From assembly GCF_003851725.1 (NCBI RefSeq), contig NZ_BHYL01000130.1, positions 1-45,632 of the forward strand: DNA of 45,632 nucleotides, given 5' to 3'. Source of the DNA: Cellulomonas algicola (GTDB taxonomy: Bacteria; Actinomycetota; Actinomycetes; Actinomycetales; Cellulomonadaceae). The notes under the pieces were generated by a model. It worked only from the letters and a program-made list of their open reading frames with translations. It did no database searches and had not been told where the DNA came from. Position numbers and translations under genes: made by a program. Within the stretch, counting starts at the first letter, position 1. The number at the start of each line of letters is the position of its first letter. Shown one piece after another: positions 39,579-45,632 of the stretch.

Positions 39579-41023
39579 GATCCCAGCACCGCCTGGATCA
39601 CGGCCTTCGCGATGGGCGCGGCGACGCGGCCGCCGGTCGCCTCGTTGCCGGCGCTGCCGCCGTGCTCGACGATCACCGCGACGGCCACGCGGGGCGCGTC
39701 GGCGGGCGCGAACGCGGTGAACCACGCGTGCGGCGCCTGGTCGTCGCCGGTCTGGGCCGTGCCGGTCTTCCCGGCGACCTGCACCCCCGGGATCTGCGCG
39801 GCGGTGCCCGACCCGTCGGCGACCACACCGACCATCATGTCGCGCAGCGCGGCGGCGGTCCCGGGCGACACGGCGGTCGACAGCAGCTTCGGCTCCGTCT
39901 CGTCGACGGTGTGCAGGTCGGCCGACCGCACCGTCTGGACGAGGTACGGCTGCATGAGCCGGCCCTCGTTGGCGATCGCGGCCGACACCATGGCCATCTG
40001 GATGGGCGTCGCGCGGACGTCGCGCTGGCCGATCGCCGAGCCCGCCGTCTCGGGTGCGTCCAGGTCGTCGGGGAAGACGGAGGGCACGACGACCGTGGGG
40101 ATGGTGAACCCTTCGTTGAAGCCGAACCGCTCGGCCTGCGTGCGGATCGCGTCGTCGCCCAGGTCGAGGCCGAGCTGCGCGAACGACGTGTTGCACGAGA
40201 CGCGCAGCGCGTCCGCGAGCGTGATGGGGTCGGCGCCGCACCCGCCGCCGCCGAAGTTGCCGACCGTCGCGGTGGTCTGCGGCAGGTCGAGCTCGACCGG
40301 TGCGGGCAGCGGCGACTGGGGCGTGTACGAGCCGCTCTCGAGGGCTGCCGCGGCCGTGACCAGCTTGAACGTCGACCCGGGCGGGTAGACCTCCTTGGTC
40401 GCGTTGCTGCGCAGCGGGTTGCCCTCGGCGGTCGACAGCGCGGAGAACGCCTCGCCGGCCGCCTTCGTGTCGTGCGTCGCCAGGGCGTTCGGGTCGAAGC
40501 CGGGCGTCGAGACGAGCGCGAGGATCTTGCCCGTCGACGGCTCGATCGCGACGACCGCGCCCTCCTGGTCGCCGAGCCCGTCGCGTGCCGCCTGCTGCGC
40601 GGCCGGGAGCAGCGTCGTCTCGACCGCCGCACCCTCGGGCCGGCGGCCGGTGAGCACGTCGCGCACGCGCGTGAAGAACAGCTGGTCACCGCGGCCGGTG
40701 AGCGCGTCGTTGGCCGCGAGCTCGAGCTCCGTGCGGCCGTTGACCACCGAGTAGAAGCCGGTGACCGCGGACCAGAGGTCGCCGCCCGTGTACGAGCGCT
40801 GGTAGCCGAACGCGTCGTCGACGGGCGCGGACGACGCGACCGCCTCGCCCGCGACGACGATCGGGCCGCGCGCGTTGCCGAACTCGCGGTACAGCGTGCG
40901 GACGTTGCGCGGGTCGTTGTTGAGCGAGTCCGCCTGGACGTACTGCACCCACGTCGTGCCGCCCATGAGCACGACGAACATGACGAGGACCACGGTGGCG
41001 AGGCGGCGCAGGGGAGTGTTCAC
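39575..41023 (-). CDS. pbpA: Penicillin-binding protein, class B transpeptidase (PbpA)
   Basis: A 482-residue peptidoglycan transpeptidase with one N-terminal membrane anchor (about 8-28: LATVVLVMFVVLMGGTTWV). Then a dimerisation region has LYREFGNARGPIVVAG, and the catalytic domain carries the three penicillin-binding motifs: STFK with Ser217 and Lys220, SCN at 276-278, and KTG at 419-421. The YPPGSTFK and VSCNTSFAQLG contexts match mycobacterial PbpA. It partners with the SEDS protein encoded just upstream. GTG 41023 overlaps the rodA stop (GTGA) and its own stop overlaps pknA. Confidence 0.96.
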   Translation of the reverse strand: MNTPLRRLATVVLVMFVVLMGGTTWVQYVQADSLNNDPRNVRTLYREFGNARGPIVVAGEAVASSAPVDDAFGYQRSYTGGDLWSAVTGFYSVVNGRTELELAANDALTGRGDQLFFTRVRDVLTGRRPEGAAVETTLLPAAQQAARDGLGDQEGAVVAIEPSTGKILALVSTPGFDPNALATHDTKAAGEAFSALSTAEGNPLRSNATKEVYPPGSTFKLVTAAAALESGSYTPQSPLPAPVELDLPQTTATVGNFGGGGCGADPITLADALRVSCNTSFAQLGLDLGDDAIRTQAERFGFNEGFTIPTVVVPSVFPDDLDAPETAGSAIGQRDVRATPIQMAMVSAAIANEGRLMQPYLVQTVRSADLHTVDETEPKLLSTAVSPGTAAALRDMMVGVVADGSGTAAQIPGVQVAGKTGTAQTGDDQAPHAWFTAFAPADAPRVAVAVIVEHGGSAGNEATGGRVAAPIAKAVIQAVLGS

Positions 41024-42489
41024 GACAGCCCCTCGATCCGCTCGGTGGGCTGGTCGCCGCCGGTCGGGCCCGCGGTGCCGCCGCCGCCGTTCGCTCGCGC
41101 CGCGGACGCGACCGGCGTGCCGACCTCGGGTGTCAGGACCGCGCGCACGACGGGTGCGGGCCGGCGGGCCTCGTCGGAGATGCGCAGCAGCAGCGCGACG
41201 ATGACCCAGTTCGCGACCAGCGACGAGCCTCCGTACGCGAGGAACGGCGTCGTGAGGCCCGTCAGCGGGATCAGGCGCGTCACGCCGCCGACGACGACGA
41301 ACGTCTGGAACGCGACGACGAACGCGAGGCCGCCCGCGAGCAGCTTGCCGAACCCGTCGCGCACGCCGATCGCGGTCCGCATGCCGCGCTCGGTGAGGAT
41401 CGTGTAGCAGAGCAGCAGCGCGAGCAGGCCCGTGAGGCCGAGCTCCTCGCCGAGGGACGCGACGATGAAGTCCGACTCGGCGTACGGGACCAGGTCAGGC
41501 CGGCCCGAACCCCAGCCCGTGCCGAACAGGCCGCCGTTCGCGAGCCCGAACAGGCCGCGCACGAGCTGCCCGGAGCCGCCCGGGAACCGGTCGAAGATCT
41601 CCTGGTCGAACGGGTGCAGCCACGCGTCGAAACGCGCCCCGACGTGCGGGAACGCAGTTGCGGCGACGAGTGCGCCGCCCACGAACAGCAGGAGGCCGAT
41701 GACGACCCAGCTGAGCCGCTCGGTCGCGATGTAGAGCATCGCGACGAACAGGCCGAAGAGCAGCAACGACGTGCCGAGGTCGCGCTCCAGGACGAGGACC
41801 GCGAGCGAGACGCCCCACACGATGAGGATCGGGCCCAGGTCGCGCGGGCGCGGGAGCTGCAGGCCCAGCACCTTCGGACCCGCCAGCGCGAGCGTGTCGC
41901 GGTGCGTCACCAGGTAGCCGGCGAAGAACACGGCCAGCGCGATCTTGGCGAACTCCGCGGGCTGCATGCCGACGCCGCCGACGCGCACCCAGATCTGCGC
42001 GCCGTTGATCGACTGCCCGATGCCGGGCACCAGCGGGAGCACCACGAGCCCGAGCGCGACGATCATCGCCGTGTACGTGTAGCGGCGCAGCGTCCGGTGG
42101 TCCCGCAGCAGCACCAGCACGAGCGCCGCCAGCACCACGGAGATCGCGGTCCAGCCGAGCTGCCGCTCCGCGAACCCGGCGGCCTTCTCGCGCGCCTCGT
42201 ACGCGATGTCGATCCGGTAGATCATCGCCAGGCCCACGCCGTTGAGCGCGACCGCGACCGGCAGGATCACCGGGTCCGCGTACGGCGCGCGCCACCGCAG
42301 CACCAGGTGCAGCGCCACGGCCAGACCCGTCAGGCCCGCCGCGTACCCGATGACGTCCGCGGGCACGCTGCCGTCGATGCCGAGACCCACGAGCGCGTAG
42401 CCCGCGACGGCGATCGCGAGCGCCAGCACGAGCAGGCCGAGCTCGACGCCGCGCCCCGCCCGCACCTGGTGCGGCTGCACGGTCGCCAT
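41020..42489 (-). CDS. rodA: SEDS family glycan polymerase (RodA/FtsW)
   Basis: A 489-residue membrane protein with about ten to twelve helices that polymerises lipid II into glycan strands, working with PbpA. Conserved SEDS segments are GAQIWVRVGGVGMQPAEFAKIALAVFFAGYL, LERDLGTSLLLFGLFVAMLYIA, GGLFGTGWGSGRPDLVPYAESDFIVASLGEELGL with the conserved ESDF(I), and LIPLTGLTTPFLAYGGSSLVANW. The C-terminus is a disordered Gly/Pro tail. ATG 42489 (GAGG eight bases upstream, over the pstP stop) is preferred to GTG 42498, which would add three residues. The locus, rather than sequence alone, argues for RodA over FtsW. Confidence 0.95.
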   Translation of the reverse strand: MATVQPHQVRAGRGVELGLLVLALAIAVAGYALVGLGIDGSVPADVIGYAAGLTGLAVALHLVLRWRAPYADPVILPVAVALNGVGLAMIYRIDIAYEAREKAAGFAERQLGWTAISVVLAALVLVLLRDHRTLRRYTYTAMIVALGLVVLPLVPGIGQSINGAQIWVRVGGVGMQPAEFAKIALAVFFAGYLVTHRDTLALAGPKVLGLQLPRPRDLGPILIVWGVSLAVLVLERDLGTSLLLFGLFVAMLYIATERLSWVVIGLLLFVGGALVAATAFPHVGARFDAWLHPFDQEIFDRFPGGSGQLVRGLFGLANGGLFGTGWGSGRPDLVPYAESDFIVASLGEELGLTGLLALLLCYTILTERGMRTAIGVRDGFGKLLAGGLAFVVAFQTFVVVGGVTRLIPLTGLTTPFLAYGGSSLVANWVIVALLLRISDEARRPAPVVRAVLTPEVGTPVASAARANGGGGTAGPTGGDQPTERIEGLS

Positions 42490-42499
42490 CACGTCCACC

Positions 42500-43909
42500 T
42501 CACGGGCTGGTCACCCCGGCAGCAGGGTCGACCGCAGGAGCCGTGGTCGGCTGCGGGGCCGGCAGGAGCGGGGTCGCCGTCGACGTGGGCGTCGCTGTCG
42601 GTTCGTCGGCCTGCTCCTCGGCGTCCGACTCGAGCATCCGGACCAGGTCGCGCGCGTCCTCGAGGGACGTCGCGTGGATCGTCTGCTCGACGCGTCCGCG
42701 CAGGTAGGCCGAGCCGAGGTCGTCCATCGACGTGCCCGACCGCTCGACGACCGTCGACAGCGCGACCGGGCCGAGCGTCTGCGGCAGGCCGCGCAGGATG
42801 ACGACCTCGCCGTCGGAGTCCGCGACGTAGTACTGCGTCTGCGTCCACAGGTAGCCGAGCACCAGCACCGCGGCCGTCAGCAGGCCCGCGAACGCCCACA
42901 CGAGGCCCGGGCGGACGCGGCGGCGCCCGACGGGCTCGCCCTCGTCCTCGTCCTCGTCGCCCACCGCGGTCACGGTCACCGGGACCGCGGGCAGGTCGGC
43001 CGGGTCGTCGTCCTCGTCGTCCGCAGGTTCCTGCGTCTTCTTCTGGCGGGCGGCCGACTGCGCGAGCGACGCCGCGCGTGCCGCCGGGCCGTCCACCGCC
43101 GACGTCGGGTCGTTGCGCGTCGTCGCCGCCGCACCCACGACCGTCGCCGCCGTCGTCGGGCCCGCGCCGTCGGCGACGTCGTCGAGCTCGATGACGTCCG
43201 CCAGCACCACGGTCACGTTGTCGCCGCCACCCGCGCGCAGCGCGAGCTGCACGAGCCGGTCCGCGCACGCGTCGACGTCCGCGATCGTGCGCAGCGTCTC
43301 CTCGATCGTGTCCGCGCTGACGAAGCCCGACAGGCCGTCCGAGCACAGCAGCCACCGGTCGCCCGGGCGTGCCTCCCGGACCGACAGGTCCGGCGTGACC
43401 TCCGCGTCGAAGTCGCCCAGCACGCGCATCACGACCGACCGCTGCGGGTGGTGCTCGGCCTCCTCCGGCGTGATCCGGCCGATGTCCACCAGGTGCTGCA
43501 CGAACGTGTGGTCCGTCGTGACCTGCGTCAGCACGCCGTCCCGGAACAGGTACCCGCGCGAGTCGCCCAGGTGCACCATCGCGAGCTTGTTGCCCGCGCG
43601 CAGGATCGCGATGACCGTCGTGCCCATGCCCGCGAGGTCCGGGTCCGCGTCGACGCGCGCCAGCAGGTCGTCGCGCGCCGACTCCAGCGCCGCCTCGAGC
43701 TGGTCCAGCGCGTCGTCCGGGCCGTGCGACTCGCCGTCGAGCGGCGCGAACGCCGCGACCGCGACCGACGACGCCACGTCGCCGCCCGCGTGCCCGCCCA
43801 TGCCGTCCGCGACCATGAGCAGGTGCGGGCCCGCGTAGGCGGAGTCCTGGTTGTTCGTGCGCACGAGCCCGACGTCCGAGCGCGCCGCATACCTGAGGGC
43901 GACGGTCAC
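42500..43909 (-). CDS. pstP: PP2C-type Ser/Thr phosphatase PstP
   Basis: A 469-residue Mn-dependent phosphatase that reverses PknA/PknB phosphorylation. The catalytic domain is about 1-235, with metal-binding motifs SDVGLVRTNNQDS, MVADGMGGHAGGD, LAMVHLGDSRGYLFRDG, LLCSDGLSGFV and GGGDNVTVVLADV. A long acidic Ala/Asp/Glu linker follows, then one membrane helix (PGLVWAFAGLLTAAVLVLGYLW) and an extracellular region with GLPQTLGPVALSTVVERSG and a Pro/Thr tail. The GTG at 43909 (AGAGG upstream) sits 4 bp after the fhaB stop. Confidence 0.96.
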   Translation of the reverse strand: MTVALRYAARSDVGLVRTNNQDSAYAGPHLLMVADGMGGHAGGDVASSVAVAAFAPLDGESHGPDDALDQLEAALESARDDLLARVDADPDLAGMGTTVIAILRAGNKLAMVHLGDSRGYLFRDGVLTQVTTDHTFVQHLVDIGRITPEEAEHHPQRSVVMRVLGDFDAEVTPDLSVREARPGDRWLLCSDGLSGFVSADTIEETLRTIADVDACADRLVQLALRAGGGDNVTVVLADVIELDDVADGAGPTTAATVVGAAATTRNDPTSAVDGPAARAASLAQSAARQKKTQEPADDEDDDPADLPAVPVTVTAVGDEDEDEGEPVGRRRVRPGLVWAFAGLLTAAVLVLGYLWTQTQYYVADSDGEVVILRGLPQTLGPVALSTVVERSGTSMDDLGSAYLRGRVEQTIHATSLEDARDLVRMLESDAEEQADEPTATPTSTATPLLPAPQPTTAPAVDPAAGVTSP

Positions 43910-43913
43910 CGGG

Positions 43914-44456
43914 TTACCTCTGCAGCTCGAGCACGCTCTGTCCCACGCGGACCGGTGTACCGGTCGGCAGGGGGATCGGTCCGTCGACGCGCTGGTCGGC
44001 CAGGAACGTCCCGTTCGTCGAGCCGAGGTCCTCCACGAACCACTGGCCGTCCTGCGGGAAGACGCGCGCGTGACGCGAGGAGGAGTAGTCGTCGTCCAGG
44101 ACCAGCGTGCACGACGGCGCACGGCCGATGAGCACCGGCGCGGTGCCGAGCGGGACGATCGTGCCGCGCAGCGGACCCTCCGTCACGACCAGCTTGCGCG
44201 GGCCCGAGCCGCTGCGCGCCGCACGCGGGGTGCGGACGGGGGCGGACGCGGCTGGGGCGGGGGTGGGGGCGACTGCGACCGCGTCGACGGGCTGCGGACG
44301 GACGGGCGCGGCCGACGCCGCGCGGTTGGCCCGGCGACGGTCCGTGATGCGCGTGCCGTACAGGTCGCGGCGCAGCACGCCGATCGCCGACAGCACCAGG
44401 ACCCACAGCAGTGCGAGGTACCCCAGCCGCAGCAGGGTGATCGTCAGCTCACTCAT
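43914..44456 (-). CDS. fhaB: FHA domain protein FhaB (FipA-like)
   Basis: A 180-residue protein with an N-terminal membrane helix (about 5-27: TITLLRLGYLALLWVLVLSAIG), a basic and Pro/Ala-rich linker, and a C-terminal FHA domain (about 100-178) that binds phosphothreonine. FHA signature residues are GRAPSCTLVLDDDYSSSRHARVF and WFVEDLGSTNGTFL. In mycobacteria this protein links kinase signalling to division. The ATG at 44456 is 9 bp after the fhaA stop. Confidence 0.95.
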   Translation of the reverse strand: MSELTITLLRLGYLALLWVLVLSAIGVLRRDLYGTRITDRRRANRAASAAPVRPQPVDAVAVAPTPAPAASAPVRTPRAARSGSGPRKLVVTEGPLRGTIVPLGTAPVLIGRAPSCTLVLDDDYSSSRHARVFPQDGQWFVEDLGSTNGTFLADQRVDGPIPLPTGTPVRVGQSVLELQR

Positions 44457-44465
44457 GCGCCGGCG

Positions 44466-45173
44466 TCACTCGTCCAGGTCCGGCTCGCCGCCCGTCCAGA
44501 ACAGGATCCGGGTGCGGCCGATCATGAGGGTGTTGCCGTCGACCAGCGTCGCCGCCGGGACGTGGTGCCCCTCCACGTACAGGCCGTTCGTCGAGCCCAT
44601 GTCCGAGGCGATCACGCCGTCCGGCGTCACCCGGATCTCCAGGTGGCGGCGCGAGACGCCCGGGTCGTCCACGATGATGTCCGCCTCCGAGCCGCGGCCG
44701 ATGACCGTCACCGGGCCCGTGAGGATGTAGCGCTGGTCGTCCACGATCAGCAGCGGGTGGCGCGACGTCGGCGCCGTCGCCGCGGCTGGCGCGACCGCGC
44801 CGCGCACCGTCGCGCTGTGCACCCGGAAACGACCCGTGTCGAGGTCCGCGTCCTCGCCGAACGACACCGTCACCGGCCCGACGAACGCGTAGCGCTGGCT
44901 CGCGGCGTGCTCGGTGACGGTCGCGGCGAACTCGTCCGCCATCGCCTCCGCGCCCCACTCCTCCACGTGGTCGTAGTCGGCAGACGCGAGCTCGATCGTG
45001 AACTCGTTCGGCACCACCGTCCGGTCACGTCCCACGACCGCCGCACGGTCGTCGAGCTCCCGCCGCAGCGCGCTCGCGAGCTCCACCGGCTTCAGCTCGC
45101 TGCGGAAGGCCTTGGCGAAAGCGTTGTTCACGACGCGCTCCACGCCGTTCTCGAACTTGTCGAGGAAGCCCAC
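44466..45173 (-). CDS. fhaA: FHA domain protein FhaA
   Basis: A 235-residue protein with an N-terminal DUF3662 domain (about 1-120, beginning MGFLDKFENGVERVVNNAFAKAF-like, with FRSELKPVELASALRRELDD) and a C-terminal FHA domain (about 148-228). The latter has GRGSEADIIVDDPGVSRRHLEIR and ASDMGSTNGLYVEG for phosphothreonine binding. It regulates peptidoglycan synthesis with MviN in mycobacteria; mviN is not in this window. It is shorter than many FhaA proteins because the linker is only about 25 residues. The GTG at 45173 follows AAGGGAGG; a GTG six bases upstream is possible. It heads the operon. Confidence 0.95.
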   Translation of the reverse strand: MGFLDKFENGVERVVNNAFAKAFRSELKPVELASALRRELDDRAAVVGRDRTVVPNEFTIELASADYDHVEEWGAEAMADEFAATVTEHAASQRYAFVGPVTVSFGEDADLDTGRFRVHSATVRGAVAPAAATAPTSRHPLLIVDDQRYILTGPVTVIGRGSEADIIVDDPGVSRRHLEIRVTPDGVIASDMGSTNGLYVEGHHVPAATLVDGNTLMIGRTRILFWTGGEPDLDE

Positions 45174-45429
45174 GCCCACCTCCCTTACCCGTGCTGTGCC
45201 GTGGCGGCGCCGATGGTCGGTGGCCGTCCTGGACGTTGATGGTATCCGTGCCGCGCCCGCCACGGCCGGGTGAGGCGGGTGTTGTCGTGGGAGGACTCGG
45301 GGGAGGTCCCGTGCGGTGGTGGGTCGCGGCGTGCGTCCGAGCGTGTCCGGGGCGCCCGCGCGGGCGTCCTCGCACGTCATCGGGGCGGGTCGGGAACCAC
45401 CCCGGCGCCGTGCTAATGTTCTCCGGCGC
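45174..45429. promoter_or_regulatory. Divergent fhaA / tRNA-Leu promoter region
   Basis: TACCAT on the minus strand (45239-45244) is a TANNNT -10 for fhaA, 65 bp before its start. TAATGT on the plus strand (45414-45419) is a -10 for tRNA-Leu, 10 bp before the tRNA 5' end. No strong -35 is seen for either. No gene is present. Confidence 0.45.
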
Positions 45430-45512
45430 GCGCGAGTGGCGGAACGGCAGACGCGCTGGCTTCAGGTGCCAGTGTCCGAAAGGGCGTGGGGGTTCAAATC
45501 CCCCCTCGCGCA
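45430..45512 (+). tRNA. tRNA-Leu (anticodon CAG)
   Basis: An 83-base class II tRNA with a long variable arm. Acceptor GCGCGAG (45430-45436) pairs with CTCGCGC (45505-45511), discriminator A. The anticodon loop TTCAGGT gives CAG, the variable arm spans TGTCCGAAAGGGCG, and the T-arm is GGGGGTTCAAATCCCCC. CCA is not encoded. Confidence 0.97.
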
Positions 45513-45537
45513 CACTGTGATGTCGCAGGACATCGGC

Positions 45538-45570
45538 AACAGGCCGGACCCTCAGGGTCCGGCCTGTTTG
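45538..45570 (+). terminator. Terminator of tRNA-Leu
   Basis: AACAGGCCGGACCC (45538-45551) pairs exactly with GGGTCCGGCCTGTT (45555-45568) around a TCA loop, followed by T. On the opposite strand the same bases encode the last residues of the transposase fragment, whose stop codon is the loop. Confidence 0.88.
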
Positions 45571-45632
45571 CGTGTCTGGGGTTGGTAGTTGCGGGTGGTG
45601 TCGATGGTGAGTTCGCGCAGGAGTTCTCCGGT
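45552..45632 (-). mobile_element. IS481-type transposase, C-terminal end (partial)
   Basis: The minus strand from the window edge encodes TGELLRELTIDTTRNYQP, then QTRKQAGP and a TGA at 45554-45552. The stretch GELLRELT-D-T-YQP matches the conserved C-terminus of IS481-family transposases (remembered as GEILRELTLDPTRDYQP). The fragment uses A-ending codons (gaa, caa, aaa) rare in the neighbouring genes, as expected of acquired DNA. Whether the element is whole lies beyond the edge. Confidence 0.65.

Overview
The window is GC-rich actinobacterial chromosome around the replication origin, most likely from a Cellulomonas close to C. fimi. Three things support this. The order rpmH/dnaA/dnaN/gnd/recF/DUF721/gyrB/gyrA/DUF3566/tRNA-Ile/tRNA-Ala is the standard actinobacterial origin block. 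The kinase/cell-wall cluster fhaA-fhaB-pstP-rodA-pbpA-pknA-pknB lies about 28 kb to the right. The secreted GH9 cellulase has the domain order of C. fimi CenB. The species is inferred from memory of these families, not from a database search.

Layout. 1-3491 holds no convincing gene but carries five perfect 14-bp parS cores (GTTTCACGTGAAAC), a 4 x 26-bp tandem repeat and short palindromes; this is a partition (ParB-loading) region. A leftward operon rpmH-rnpA-yidD-yidC-jag (6262 to 3541) makes ribosomal protein L34, the RNase P protein and the membrane insertase set, and ends at a hairpin terminator. No rsmG, parA or parB is present in the window. dnaA (6742-8271) is preceded by two perfect DnaA boxes. 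The dnaA-dnaN gap (8272-8927) is oriC, with about ten DnaA-box-like sites. Rightward follow dnaN, gnd, an enlarged recF, a DciA-like DUF721 gene, gyrB, gyrA, a DUF3566 membrane protein, tRNA-Ile(GAT), a 39-residue DLW-39 protein and tRNA-Ala(TGC).

19.8-24 kb is accessory sequence on the minus strand: an SRPBCC protein, an unknown protein paired with an eCIS-type LQRxxGNxAV-tagged protein, a GNAT acetyltransferase and a protein resembling PD-(D/E)XK nucleases with altered catalytic residues. 24.1-26.8 kb is a rightward ABC-2 exporter operon (ATPase plus two permeases, start/stop overlaps, probably leaderless). 26.9-30.0 kb is the CenB-type cellulase. Then come an Ala/Lys-rich membrane-anchored coiled-coil protein, a cyclophilin, a rhomboid protease, crgA (minus), and a rightward group of a DUF881 protein, a class E sortase, a small membrane protein and a PabA/TrpG glutaminase.

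36.3-45.2 kb is one leftward operon of seven tightly overlapping genes controlling growth and cell-wall synthesis: FHA adaptors, the PP2C phosphatase, a SEDS glycosyltransferase, a transpeptidase and two Ser/Thr kinases, one with PASTA sensors. The right edge has tRNA-Leu(CAG), a strong hairpin, and the C-terminal end of an IS481-type transposase running off the window.

The most unusual points are the long gene-free parS field, the eCIS-cargo-like two-gene unit, a possible leaderless leader ORF coupled to dnaN, a DnaA-box/palindrome cluster between two convergent genes (32.9-33.0 kb), and a rhomboid gene whose family-consistent start is an ATC codon.
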